From: Methanomicrobium mobile BP
Lineage (GTDB): Archaea > Halobacteriota > Methanomicrobia > Methanomicrobiales > Methanomicrobiaceae
Direction of reading: 5' to 3'
DNA length: 64,000 nucleotides
Assembly: GCF_000711215.1 (NCBI RefSeq)
Contig: NZ_JOMF01000008.1
Coordinates: forward strand, 91,559 to 155,558
The position numbers were made by a program, and so were the translations under genes. Within the stretch, counting starts at the first letter, position 1. Each line of letters begins with the position of its first letter. The notes beneath the pieces were generated by a model. The model had not been told where the DNA came from and did not search any database. It saw nothing but the letters and a program-made list of their open reading frames with translations. Shown in pieces: positions 25,886 to 35,333 of the stretch.

Positions 25886-27028
25886 ATGTCTGATTCAAAC
25901 ATAGCCGAAAAATACAGGATAACGGTCATTATCCCCACCTTCAATGAGATAGAAAACATTGAGAATATCACAAAAGCAGTACTGGATGTTTTTGCCAAAA
26001 GCGACATTAATGGCGAGATACTGGTCATCGACGACAAATCAAAAGACGGAACCATCGATGCCGTAAAAGCGATGCAAAAGTCATACCCGCAAGTCAGTCT
26101 GATTGTAAGGGAGAGCGATCACGGGCTTTCGCAGTCGGTTGTCGAGGGATTTGAAAAAGCAAATTCCGAGATAATACAGGTTATTGACGCGGATTTCTCG
26201 CATCCGGTAGAACTGATACCTCAGTTCCTGTCTGCTATTGAGAGCGGAGCCGATGTCTGTATGGGAAGCAGGTATACCAAAGGCGGAGATATCACGGACT
26301 GGCCGCTTAAGAGAAGGTTAATCTCATTGGGTGCAACTTTCTTCGGCAGAGTTCTCTTTCCCGAGGTTACCGATCCGGTAAGCGGCTTTTTTGCGATTAA
26401 AAAGGACGTTGTCGAGGGCGCCGAGCTTAGACCCCGCGGTTACAAGATCCTGATGGAAGTTCTGGGAAAAGGCAGATGGCAGTCATTTAAAGAGATTCCT
26501 TTTACGTTCAAGGACAGGGAAGCCGGAGAGAGCAAACTCAAACTGTCTACCATAATTGATTATATCAAACAGTGCATTGATATCGGTCTGTATGCACTCT
26601 CGCACCATGAAACGAGTGTATGGGGAGAATGGAAAAAGCTGTTGAAATTCGGCTGTGTGGGCTTATCCGGTATTTTTGTAAATACGGGCATATTGTATAT
26701 CCTTACCGAATATGCAGGTTTATACTACCTTGTATCTTCACTCTTTGCCATTGAAGCGTCAATCATTACAAATTTCCTTCTGAATGACTCTTGGACTTTC
26801 AACGATAAGGTAAAATCGCAAATTGCGGAGAAATGGAAGAGGTTTGTGTCCTTCGAAGTTATCTCGGTATTGGGAGTCGCGATAAATATGGGTGTTCTGT
26901 ATACCCTGACTGAATTTGCTGGGATGTGGTACATTCTGTCAAACGTTATTGGAATTTTTGTCGCATTTGCATGGAATTTCTATGTAAACAGGCATGTGAC
27001 GTGGAAAGAGAATAATCACTTGAAATGA
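25886..27028 (+). CDS. Dolichol-phosphate mannose synthase-like GT2 fused to GtrA
   Basis: A 380-residue bifunctional protein. Residues about 10-235 are a GT2 glycosyltransferase: VIIPTFNEIENI, VIDDKSKDGT, the metal motif VIDADFSHP, GSRYTKGG and GFFAIKKDV, as in Dol-P-Man synthases. Residues about 250-375 form four membrane helices with KFGCVGLSGIFVNTGILY and the final FAWNFYVNRHVTWK, the GtrA signature associated with polyprenyl-P-sugar flipping. The fusion suggests synthesis of a polyprenyl-P-hexose and its delivery across the membrane. It lies between the GT39 and ManC genes. Confidence 0.88.
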   Translation: MSDSNIAEKYRITVIIPTFNEIENIENITKAVLDVFAKSDINGEILVIDDKSKDGTIDAVKAMQKSYPQVSLIVRESDHGLSQSVVEGFEKANSEIIQVIDADFSHPVELIPQFLSAIESGADVCMGSRYTKGGDITDWPLKRRLISLGATFFGRVLFPEVTDPVSGFFAIKKDVVEGAELRPRGYKILMEVLGKGRWQSFKEIPFTFKDREAGESKLKLSTIIDYIKQCIDIGLYALSHHETSVWGEWKKLLKFGCVGLSGIFVNTGILYILTEYAGLYYLVSSLFAIEASIITNFLLNDSWTFNDKVKSQIAEKWKRFVSFEVISVLGVAINMGVLYTLTEFAGMWYILSNVIGIFVAFAWNFYVNRHVTWKENNHLK

Positions 27029-27095
27029 TTGGATATTTACATAAAATTAAATGAAAACACATTTACAATAGAGATTACTTAATATCTGTAATCAT

Positions 27096-28466
27096 ATGAA
27101 ATCAATAATAATGGCAGGCGGAAGCGGCACAAGACTCTGGCCGCTCTCACGCGAACAATATCCGAAACAATTTTTAAAAATAGACTCGACACATTCGCTT
27201 TTTCAAGATACATATATTCGCGCTCTGAAACTCTGCAATCCCGATGACATTGCTGTAGTCACCAACAAAAACTATGAATTTCTGGTAAAGAACCAGATCG
27301 AAGAATTGGGATACGGCATCCGTGAAGACAGAATACTCTGTGAACCCTGCGGCAGGAATACGTTTCCGGCAATAATCTGGGGAACAAAAGTCCTCTCGGA
27401 ATCGGGGGACTGCCACATAATTGCCTTCCCCAGCGACCATCTCCTGAGCGATTCCGCAATCGGCATCTTTAAAGAAGCCGATGAAAAACTCGCCGGCAAA
27501 CACATAGTTACATTCGGCATAGTGCCCGACTGTCCGAATACCGGATACGGATACATCAAGGCAGGCAAGCCTCTGGAATTCGGATTCGAGGTCGATGAAT
27601 TCAAAGAAAAACCGGATACTGCCACTGCCGAAAAATACGTCAGGGCAGGCTACCTCTGGAACAGCGGCATAGTGCTCTTCGCATCATCACTGCTGATGTC
27701 CGAGGTAAAAAAATATCAGCCGGAAATGTATCGTGAGTTCATGAAATCCGACAAAAATGCAGGTATTGATTATAATGCACTTGAATCACTCTCTATCGAT
27801 TACGGACTGCTGGAGAAGACTGACTGCGCAGCGGTTGCGGCGCTGGACTGTAAATGGAGCGATCTCGGCAGTTTCAAGTCGATATACGACGTGAAAGAGC
27901 ATGACGACTGCGGCAACGCCGGAAATGCCGAATTCCTGGATTCAAAGAACAATCTGGTTCTGGCTGACAACCGTAAGACCGCAATTATAGGAGTCAATAA
28001 CACGGCGGTCATCGATTCCGGCGATGCTCTGCTGATCTGCAACATGGACAGGTCCGAATCCGTAAAAGAGATTGTAAAGAGGTATCAGGCAAAGAATGAT
28101 GATGTCGTCAAATATCATCTGACCGTCAATCGCCCGTGGGGATCATACACCGTGCTTGAAGAACATCAGTTCTTTAAGATTAAGCGTGTCAGTGTAAAAT
28201 GCGGAAGCATACTCTCACTTCAGAAACATCACCACAGAAGCGAACACTGGATTGTCGTATGCGGCAGTGCCGACGTAATAATAGGTTCGGAATCCAAGAC
28301 ACTGACACAGGGTCAGAGTACTTTCGTACCCGCAGGTGTTGTTCATCGTCTGGAAAACAAGGGTAAGATACCTTTGGAAGTAATCGAAGTTCAGATTGGC
28401 GAGTATCTCGGCGAAGACGATATCGAGAGATATGAGGATGTTTACGGCAGAGAGATCTCAAAATAA
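27096..28466 (+). CDS. manC: Mannose-1-phosphate guanylyltransferase / mannose-6-phosphate isomerase
   Basis: A 456-residue, type II bifunctional enzyme making GDP-mannose. The nucleotidyltransferase half has IIMAGGSGTRLWPLSREQYPKQF at the start and FKEKPD and GYLWNSGI further on. The C-terminal cupin isomerase half begins RPWGSYTVLEE and has the metal-site HHHRSEHWIVV. It would feed the GT2-GtrA enzyme upstream with GDP-mannose. The three genes run in the same direction with gaps of 84 and 67 bp. Confidence 0.93.
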   Translation: MKSIIMAGGSGTRLWPLSREQYPKQFLKIDSTHSLFQDTYIRALKLCNPDDIAVVTNKNYEFLVKNQIEELGYGIREDRILCEPCGRNTFPAIIWGTKVLSESGDCHIIAFPSDHLLSDSAIGIFKEADEKLAGKHIVTFGIVPDCPNTGYGYIKAGKPLEFGFEVDEFKEKPDTATAEKYVRAGYLWNSGIVLFASSLLMSEVKKYQPEMYREFMKSDKNAGIDYNALESLSIDYGLLEKTDCAAVAALDCKWSDLGSFKSIYDVKEHDDCGNAGNAEFLDSKNNLVLADNRKTAIIGVNNTAVIDSGDALLICNMDRSESVKEIVKRYQAKNDDVVKYHLTVNRPWGSYTVLEEHQFFKIKRVSVKCGSILSLQKHHHRSEHWIVVCGSADVIIGSESKTLTQGQSTFVPAGVVHRLENKGKIPLEVIEVQIGEYLGEDDIERYEDVYGREISK

Positions 28467-28489
28467 TTTTTTATGTCAGTTCTGCCCCG

Positions 28490-28930
28490 TCACTTCACAA
28501 CCAGCGTCGTCCTGTCGCTGTGACTTACAACCGCACTGCTGACACTGCCGATTAAGAACTTTTCAAGATTGGACTTGCCTTTTGTGCCGAGCACTATAAG
28601 ATCCGCATCAATCTCCTTTGAGAGATTGATAATTTCCCTTCGCGGATCTCCGTATACCGCATGGCATATCGTATCGATACTCTCCTCATTGGCGAGATCT
28701 TTTGCCCACTTCAATGTCTTCTCCCCGTCGGCGGCGTAGATATTCGTAAGTACATTGGGATCGGTGCTGACCATGCCGGTCGGATTTCCGGTCATCGGTG
28801 CGCTCTTTGCCTGAATGACATATACGGCGTGCAGGACGGCATTATGCAGTTTTGCCTCTTCGACCGCGACACGAAACGCCTTCTCGGCAATCGGCGACCC
28901 GTCGAGACATACAAGAATAACCCTATACAT
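28490..28930 (-). CDS. Universal stress protein (UspA family)
   Basis: A 146-residue, single-domain Usp. MYRVILVCLDGSPIAEKA gives the first strand, and the ATP-binding motif is LGTKGKSNLEKFLIGSVSSAVVSHS near the C-terminus, matching G-2X-G-9X-G-(S/T). Another in-frame ATG at 28945 would add five residues. ATG 28930 was preferred because AGGATGAT lies ten bases upstream and the protein then starts as usual for the family. The role is unspecific stress response. Confidence 0.85.
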   Translation of the reverse strand: MYRVILVCLDGSPIAEKAFRVAVEEAKLHNAVLHAVYVIQAKSAPMTGNPTGMVSTDPNVLTNIYAADGEKTLKWAKDLANEESIDTICHAVYGDPRREIINLSKEIDADLIVLGTKGKSNLEKFLIGSVSSAVVSHSDRTTLVVK

Positions 28931-29053
28931 AATACTCAAAATCATCCTGAAGTTAATTTAATTTATCGATCATAGGGGTTTATCCGGGTTCATCCGAAAA
29001 CACCAATGCAAACTAAAATAACAGTCAAAAACACACATTATTAGGACATTAAT

Positions 29054-30343
29054 ATGAGACTACCTATAAGCGAAGTTAAACCCGATACCGGGACTGCAAC
29101 AGTCATAGGATGGATACATGAGATAAGAGACCTCGGCGGTCTTTCATTTTACATCCTGCGCGACCGCACGGGTTTTCTTCAGGCAACAATAGTCAAAAAG
29201 AAGGCAGGCGAAGACGTTCTTGCCGCGGCTAAAGAGGCATCCAGAGAATCAGTTGTAAAAATATCGGGCGTTGTAAAAGAATCCGACAAAGCACCCGGCG
29301 GACGCGAGATCATCCCTGAGAAATTCGAGATAATCAGCAAAGCGGAGACTCCGCTCCCGCTCGACGTCTCCGAAAAGGTCCCCGCCGAGATAGATACAAG
29401 ACTGGATAACCGCTACCTTGACGCAAGAAGACCAAAAGTAGCCGCAATCTTCCGGATTAGGAGTGAAGTCACTCACGCAATCTCGGATTACTTCTACAAA
29501 AATGGATTCATCAATATTACCACATCAAAGATAGTAGCCGCCGCTACCGAAGGCGGAACCGAGCTTTTCCCGATTGCATACTTCGAGAAGGAAGCATTCT
29601 TAAACCAGAGCCCTCAGCTCTACAAACAGATGATGATGGGCGCAGGTTTCGAGAAGGTATTCGAGATAGGCCCCATCTTCAGAGCGGAAGAGCACAACAC
29701 GACAAAGCACCTGAACGAAGCCACATCAATCGATGTCGAGGTCTCTTTTGCCGACCACAACGACGTCATGGCACTCCTCGAGAAGGTCATCAATGTCGCA
29801 TATGAGGCAGTCGCTGAGAACTGTCAGCCGCAGCTGGACATACTCGGCACAAAACTCCAGATGCCCTCAAAGACCTTCCCGAAACTGCCCTATGCCGATG
29901 CAATCGATATCGCGGCAGGAAAGATCGACGAGGACATCAAATACGGCGACGACCTCTCGAGCAATGCCGAGCGCGCAATCGGTTCCGAGATGGGCGAGCA
30001 CTACTTCATCACGGACTGGCCGCGCTCAATCAAACCGTTCTATGCCATGCCGTACGAGGACAGACCCGATATCTCGAAGGCATTCGATATGATGCACCCG
30101 AAGATGGAACTCTCCAGCGGCGCTCAGCGTGTTCACCAGTATGACCTGCTTGTCGAGCAGATAAAACTCAAGGGTCTCAATCCCGACAACTTCGAGTTCT
30201 ACTTAAAGCCGTTCAAGTATGGTATGCCTCCGCATGCCGGATGGGGTGTTGGTATGGACAGACTTATTACAACCATGCTCGACCTTCCGAACATCAGGGA
30301 AGGCGTTCTCTTCCCGCGCGACAGACACAGAGTAACACCGTAA
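29054..30343 (+). CDS. aspS: Aspartyl-tRNA synthetase, probably non-discriminating
   Basis: A 429-residue archaeal-type class IIb synthetase. The OB-fold anticodon domain (1-100) is followed by the catalytic core with motif 2 ([14 protein letters not shown]) and motif 3 ([10 protein letters not shown]). Two recognition residues can be read: His22 in [11 protein letters not shown] and Pro81 in KAPGG. His and Pro at these places mark archaeal AspRS that charge both tRNA-Asp and tRNA-Asn, whereas Trp and Lys mark discriminating ones. GatCAB, needed to convert Asp-tRNA-Asn, is encoded at 42952-46047, which supports this reading. A GGA Shine-Dalgarno precedes ATG 29054. Confidence 0.95.
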   Translation: MRLPISEVKPDTGTATVIGWIHEIRDLGGLSFYILRDRTGFLQATIVKKKAGEDVLAAAKEASRESVVKISGVVKESDKAPGGREIIPEKFEIISKAETPLPLDVSEKVPAEIDTRLDNRYLDARRPKVAAIFRIRSEVTHAISDYFYKNGFINITTSKIVAAATEGGTELFPIAYFEKEAFLNQSPQLYKQMMMGAGFEKVFEIGPIFRAEEHNTTKHLNEATSIDVEVSFADHNDVMALLEKVINVAYEAVAENCQPQLDILGTKLQMPSKTFPKLPYADAIDIAAGKIDEDIKYGDDLSSNAERAIGSEMGEHYFITDWPRSIKPFYAMPYEDRPDISKAFDMMHPKMELSSGAQRVHQYDLLVEQIKLKGLNPDNFEFYLKPFKYGMPPHAGWGVGMDRLITTMLDLPNIREGVLFPRDRHRVTP

Positions 30344-30380
30344 TCACCATTTATTTAATCTTTTTACCCAATCATCCATC

Positions 30381-31274
30381 ATGACGGCGAACAAGATACT
30401 ACCCACAACCGTTGTCGGAAGTTATCCGGCGGTCAGATCGAAAGGACTTAAATCCCTTTTTAATCCCTATGCGTCCTCGCTTGAGACCGCGGTCGGCGAC
30501 CAGGTCAAAGCCGGCGTCGACATCATATCCACGGGTCAGGTAAGAGGCGACATGATAACCTCGCTTACATCGCAGATTCCGGGTATCCGCGACCAGAGTG
30601 TCATAGGGACTCTGAAGCCCACGCAGTCGGCGATGACGGTTGACGACACGAAGTATGCTCTCTCGCGTCATTCGCAGGTAAAAGCCATGCTTGCGGGTCC
30701 GTCTACGATAGCGCATGCGTTGAAGATTGATACGCCGCTTTACAGAAACCGCGACGAGGTCATAACGGACCTTGCGAAGGTCCTTGCCGCGGAAGCCCTT
30801 CGTCTTCAGGATACGGGCATATCAATCTTTCAGATAGACGAACCGATTCTCTCTACGGGTATCGCCGATATGAGCACCGCGCAGGCGGCGGTCCGCGAGA
30901 TAACAAAGAATCTCAAGGTGACGACCTGCATCCACGTCTGCGGAGACATAGACGGCGTTATCGACAGCCTGCTGAAGATGCCCGTAGACATTATCGACCT
31001 CGAGTTCTCATGCAACGAAAAGAATCTCGAATGCGTTGGTCGAAAGGAGTTCGGAGATAAAAGGATAGGATTCGGCGCCGTTGACTCGACGGACACCTCA
31101 ATCGACAGCGTTGAAGTGATAAAGTCACGAATAGAGAAGGGTGTGGAGTTGTTCGGCGCCGAGAAACTCCTCATCGATCCCGACTGCGGTCTTAGGATGC
31201 ACACGAGGGAGACGGCGTTCGGAAAGCTCTCCAATATGTGCGCCGCCGCCGATGAGGTCAGAAGAACGCTTTGA
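30381..31274 (+). CDS. Core methionine synthase (archaeal MetE-type)
   Basis: A 297-residue protein matching only the C-terminal catalytic barrel of cobalamin-independent methionine synthase. It starts LPTTVVGSYP. Zinc ligands are visible in CIHVCGDI (His and Cys) and DPDCGLRM (Cys), and the active-site acid is in IDEPILS. Short archaeal enzymes of this type use methyl-corrinoid protein or methylcobalamin rather than methyl-tetrahydrofolate to methylate homocysteine. It lies 37 bp after aspS. Confidence 0.88.
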   Translation: MTANKILPTTVVGSYPAVRSKGLKSLFNPYASSLETAVGDQVKAGVDIISTGQVRGDMITSLTSQIPGIRDQSVIGTLKPTQSAMTVDDTKYALSRHSQVKAMLAGPSTIAHALKIDTPLYRNRDEVITDLAKVLAAEALRLQDTGISIFQIDEPILSTGIADMSTAQAAVREITKNLKVTTCIHVCGDIDGVIDSLLKMPVDIIDLEFSCNEKNLECVGRKEFGDKRIGFGAVDSTDTSIDSVEVIKSRIEKGVELFGAEKLLIDPDCGLRMHTRETAFGKLSNMCAAADEVRRTL

Positions 31275-31299
31275 TGCTTTACGAAAACAACGGATACGG

Positions 31300-32301
31300 A
31301 TGACTGCACAGTACAGGAATAACTTTGATTTTTTACGTTTCTTAGGTGCGGCATTAATTATCTTTTCACACTCTTTTGCACTTTCTCTCGGTTATGCCAA
31401 TATCTATGAATTCGACTGGCATATCCTGATAGGTCAGTTCGGACTTGCCGTCCTCCTGGTTATCAGCGGACATCTTATTCCTGCAAGCTGGGAGAGACTG
31501 CCCGATTACAAAGTTTTCTTTAGGAAGCGCCTGCTAAGAATTGCTCCGGGGCTTATTGTATCCATACTTGCAATTCTCTTTATCATAGGTCCCATTGCAA
31601 CCGATCTCACTCTTACAGAGTATTTCGCGGCGCTCTTTTCGCCGGCAACATGGACGACACTACCGTTTTACACCGATGGTTCGGCACTGGGTCTTTTTAC
31701 AACCAATCCCGTAACCTATGTGGATGCGCCGCTCTGGGCGATTCCTCTGGAGTTCTTCCTCTATGTCGTTGTCGCGGTAATGGGTATCGCGGGTCTGCTC
31801 AGATACAAAAATTCGATGGTGCCCGCTATCGCGGTCACTGTCCTTTTATGGGCGGTCTGCTACATGTTGCAGCCGTTTGACAAGATTCGTTTCATGATAT
31901 ACTTCTTCGTCGGTGCTTTCCTCTGGATTAACAGAGAGAGAATCGTGTACAAATGGTATGCTGTTGCTGCAATGTGGCTGTTAGCATTTATGTTCTTCCA
32001 TACGCAGGTCTTCTACGTATTCGCATTTATTGCCATACCCTATACCGTAATCTGGTTTGCAAACCTTCCGCTTGAGAGGCTTCACAACTTCGGCAAATAC
32101 GGGGATTTTTCATTCGGTATGTTCATCTACGGATATCCGTTACAACAGACCATAGTGCATTTTATGCCGTCAATAGAGATCTGGCAGTTTATCATACTAT
32201 CGTTTGCGTTCACTATACCCGCCGCGGTTCTCTCATTTTATCTGATAGAGCGCCATGCCCTCGCAAAAAAGGATAAGATTAGGACAGATAAAGACCTTTA
32301 A
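31300..32301 (+). CDS. Acyltransferase-3 family membrane protein
   Basis: A 333-residue protein with about ten membrane helices. The start MTAQYRNNFDFLRFLGAALI and IFSHSF is the standard opening of Acyl_transf_3 (OafA-like) proteins, with the key His in FSHS, and is followed by RKRLLRIAPGLIVSI. Such enzymes acetylate or otherwise acylate surface sugars. The end of the preceding gene is 25 bp away. A longer in-frame start is possible upstream but would overlap the methionine synthase gene and lacks family sequence. Confidence 0.87.
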   Translation: MTAQYRNNFDFLRFLGAALIIFSHSFALSLGYANIYEFDWHILIGQFGLAVLLVISGHLIPASWERLPDYKVFFRKRLLRIAPGLIVSILAILFIIGPIATDLTLTEYFAALFSPATWTTLPFYTDGSALGLFTTNPVTYVDAPLWAIPLEFFLYVVVAVMGIAGLLRYKNSMVPAIAVTVLLWAVCYMLQPFDKIRFMIYFFVGAFLWINRERIVYKWYAVAAMWLLAFMFFHTQVFYVFAFIAIPYTVIWFANLPLERLHNFGKYGDFSFGMFIYGYPLQQTIVHFMPSIEIWQFIILSFAFTIPAAVLSFYLIERHALAKKDKIRTDKDL

Positions 32302-32365
32302 GACCGCACCCCGCGCCCGCCTGCGAAGAGTTTCCGATACGGTTCAGATAAAGTTCAGACACGGT

Positions 32366-33601
32366 TCAGATGTAGCTGAGAACAATCACGAATATTCCCA
32401 TGGCAATAAGCAGAATGCCGATTGCAATGCGCAGCCTCCTCTTATGCTCTTCGCGGAAGCGGTTTATCATCTCGGGCGAGATTCCGAGCGTGACAGCGAG
32501 CACTATGAGAATCAGCGGCAGTATAAATGCCAGATTATAGATTACGAGGTAGATAAGCCCCTCGTTGAATGTCAACTGTGAAGAGAGCAGACTTAAGACC
32601 GCGAGGTAGATTCCGCCGGTGCAGGGTAGCTCAAAGATGCCGACAAGTACCCCCAATACGAATGCCGCGGGAACGGTCGCCCTGCGTATGTATCCGGCAA
32701 AGAATTCTTTTCTGGACTCGGGTATGGAAAGAGATACGGGCGAATTTTTAAGGACGCCGTCGGCGATCTCGATTATACCCGCGGCGATCACCAGAATGCC
32801 GGCGATGACCGTGAAATAGAATGACAGCCCCGTAAGAGAAACGATTTTTATTATGCCTATGCCTGCGGTGATGTAGATGAGGAATACTCCGAGAGTATAG
32901 GTCAGACCTATCTGAAGGGCACGGCGTTTGGATTCGGCGGCGGTAAGCGCTATGAGCAGGAAAATGAGCACGGCAAAGGCACATGGGTTGATGCCGTCGA
33001 GGAGACCCGCAAGTATAACCGCCGGAAACGTGAGATCCTGCATTCCGATTGTGCCGGAGCCGTTCGCGGATGAGAACAGGCGCTTTTCATACCCGGCATC
33101 CGGGATAAGACCCGCGTCGACGGCTTTTGCAACCGAATCTATATTGCTGCTTATCCTGTTAAAGCCCTGAAGGACAACGGTGTCGCCGGCGAAGATAACG
33201 GGATACGATGGATAACTGACGCCGTATCTCTCCGCGAAACGGTTCATGAGCGAGAGATTCGAAGGCGAGCCCATATTGTCGAAACTGTAGAATCTGACAT
33301 TCGGATACTTCGCCCGCGCTTCGTCGATGTAGGGCATTGCCTTATGGCAGGCGCCGCAGGTACTGCTGTAGAAGAGCGTTATCGAGGTATTTGCATTGGA
33401 GAGATAATACTCGACATCGGCGGCGGTAAGGTGGGATTGCGTATCCGCATACGATTCCGCGGGGATTATCTCGAGAACGGCGGATGCCGGCGCGATAAGC
33501 GCGGACAGTATGAAGATTAAGAGTGCGAGACAGACGAAATGTCCGTAAGAATGTCTCTTTTTATCTCCCGCGTCTCCGGCAGGTGCCCCCGAGGTTATCA
33601 T
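32366..33601 (-). CDS. Thioredoxin-like domain fused to CcdA-type membrane electron carrier
   Basis: A 411-residue, DsbD-like redox protein. A signal/anchor segment (about 20-42) leads to an exported thioredoxin-like domain with CGAC (Cys82, Cys85). From about 190 a CcdA/DsbD-beta membrane domain follows, with its redox pair in LDGINPCAFAVL (Cys207) and FELPCTGGIYL (Cys327). It should carry reducing equivalents from cytoplasmic thioredoxin across the membrane to exported proteins. The domain order (thioredoxin first) is the reverse of the C-terminal domain of bacterial DsbD. Confidence 0.88.
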   Translation of the reverse strand: MITSGAPAGDAGDKKRHSYGHFVCLALLIFILSALIAPASAVLEIIPAESYADTQSHLTAADVEYYLSNANTSITLFYSSTCGACHKAMPYIDEARAKYPNVRFYSFDNMGSPSNLSLMNRFAERYGVSYPSYPVIFAGDTVVLQGFNRISSNIDSVAKAVDAGLIPDAGYEKRLFSSANGSGTIGMQDLTFPAVILAGLLDGINPCAFAVLIFLLIALTAAESKRRALQIGLTYTLGVFLIYITAGIGIIKIVSLTGLSFYFTVIAGILVIAAGIIEIADGVLKNSPVSLSIPESRKEFFAGYIRRATVPAAFVLGVLVGIFELPCTGGIYLAVLSLLSSQLTFNEGLIYLVIYNLAFILPLILIVLAVTLGISPEMINRFREEHKRRLRIAIGILLIAMGIFVIVLSYI

Positions 33602-33636
33602 TGAGTTAGCGAAAAAAGTGTTTGCAGGGTCTGGTT

Positions 33637-34320
33637 TTACTGGTTACCTGCAGTGTAGATGTTTCTTATGCACGATGTGGAAAACACCGCGACAAGCGGC
33701 GTAATAATCAGCGCCAGAATCAGACCCACAATCGGTATGACGTTTAAAAGTCCGATTACAATGCCGTAGATGACTATGATGATCCACAGAAGTATGCAGT
33801 AGCCGATGTAGCCCAGCCAGCCTACTCCGCTTGAGATTGCCTTATTGATTGCGCCGAAGTTGAAAGCTTCGCCGAGCTTGCCTGTCTGACCGAGTCTGAT
33901 AATACCCATGAACAGGAAGAGCGTTATGATAATCGAGACCAGGAATATGATTGCAAGACTGAGAACCATTCCAAGTAAAATCTGGACGTTGGGCGTGCCT
34001 CCGGATGCGATTACCATCAATTCGGGAACCAATGCCAGGAATCCGAATACGACTGCAAGGATAATCACGGGCAGCATATAGATAAGTTCCACAATCAGAA
34101 CTTTCCAGCCGTCTATGAAGAGCTTGACCCACTGGTTGACATCGGGTGCACTGTCGTTCGATCCCGCGACTCTAAGGAGATATCCGTTGAAGACCGGGAC
34201 AAGGTAGAATGTAATCGCCTGAATGAATACAAGGATTAAAAGGAGTATCCATCTTTTCCATTCACCTAAAAATCCGTCTTTTGTATAGGTAAATGCTTTC
34301 CCAATAATATCATGAGACAT
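33637..34320 (-). CDS. DUF4013 membrane protein
   Basis: A 227-residue protein with about five or six hydrophobic helices. The N-terminus (IIGKAFTYTKDGFLGEWKRWILLLIL) and the later G-x-PxIG-rich end (LLNVIPIVGLILALIITPLVAVFSTSCIRNIY) match DUF4013. It is a paralogue of the gene at 63329. Start ATG 34320 follows AAGTGAT. Function unknown. Confidence 0.82.
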   Translation of the reverse strand: MSHDIIGKAFTYTKDGFLGEWKRWILLLILVFIQAITFYLVPVFNGYLLRVAGSNDSAPDVNQWVKLFIDGWKVLIVELIYMLPVIILAVVFGFLALVPELMVIASGGTPNVQILLGMVLSLAIIFLVSIIITLFLFMGIIRLGQTGKLGEAFNFGAINKAISSGVGWLGYIGYCILLWIIIVIYGIVIGLLNVIPIVGLILALIITPLVAVFSTSCIRNIYTAGNQ

Positions 34321-34486
34321 AATAAATCACTTTCGTAGATATCTCTCATTATTCACATTTATAGTAATCGTCTTGTATGCGATGAAATGAAAAACAGTGC
34401 CCGACGGTTGATTCTGAAAAAACTGTGTATATATTGAAAGCTGTTGTTTTTGCTGCTGCTGACAAGGCTGCAAAAAACGATTGGGA

Positions 34487-35044
34487 TTATACTCTCTTCT
34501 TGTTCATCGCATAGCGCGAGAGCGTGGCGTCTTTCTGATTGAGATATTTTGCATCGCCCTTTGAGCCGTAAGGGTTCGATGCCGTTGCCGTCTGATAAAA
34601 TACGAGCTGTCCGATTGGCATTCCCGCATAAAGTCGCACAGGGCGCTGATTGACGTTTGCAATCTCAAGGGTTATCGTCCCCGAAAAGCCCGCATCAATC
34701 CATCCGCCTGTCTGATGCAGGGATATGCCGAGACGTGCGATACTGCTCTTTCCCTCGATGGTTGCGACGATGTTTGCCGGAAGGGTTATTCTCTCCAGGG
34801 TCTCGGCAAGGATGAACTTTCCGGGATACACGTCGAAATATTTGCCGCGTGTCTCGCAGACATGCGAGGATACGGTCTCCGCTTCATAGGGGTCGATTAT
34901 ATCGTCGCTCTCTTCATACCAGACGAAATGTTCTCCGAGACGTATATCCAGTGAATTCGGCTGAACAAGTTTGGGATCGTAAGGATCTATCTTTAAAAAA
35001 CCGCCCTCAATCGTACTCTTTATCTCACGGTCAACAAGGATCAT
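34487..35044 (-). CDS. dcd: dCTP deaminase
   Basis: A 185-residue nucleotide-metabolism enzyme supplying dUMP/dTTP precursors. Diagnostic sequence: [39 protein letters not shown] (with the catalytic Glu) and [13 protein letters not shown]. Some methanogen homologues both deaminate dCTP and hydrolyse dUTP. The two types are hard to separate by eye, so the bifunctional form remains possible. Confidence 0.93.
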   Translation of the reverse strand: MILVDREIKSTIEGGFLKIDPYDPKLVQPNSLDIRLGEHFVWYEESDDIIDPYEAETVSSHVCETRGKYFDVYPGKFILAETLERITLPANIVATIEGKSSIARLGISLHQTGGWIDAGFSGTITLEIANVNQRPVRLYAGMPIGQLVFYQTATASNPYGSKGDAKYLNQKDATLSRYAMNKKRV

Positions 35045-35333
35045 GGTTATCCAACTATCTAACTATAGGACATTAAAATTTATTAGCCTTTATCAATTGA
35101 ATGACCATGAACACTTCCGCAAAAAACGTATCAGCGGAAAGCCCTGTCCGATGAATTAAGTTGCGAAAAAAAAACGAAAAATATTGAAAATTCGGATTTT
35201 ATGATATCCGTTTGGTATCAGTTTGGTATCCGTTTTTTCTTTTGTAGGTATGTCGTTTTCGGGTTGGTTTGTGTTTGTCGGATTTCGCTATCCCGTGCGG
35301 GAATTGCGAAATAAAGGATTTCGATTAATTGCT
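35045..35333. other. Intergenic region downstream of the ectB-like gene
   Basis: No gene seen. An AT-rich part holds a short repeat of TATCNGTTTGG near 35202-35232, followed by T/G-rich sequence that may terminate the minus-strand ectB-like transcript. Confidence 0.4.
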
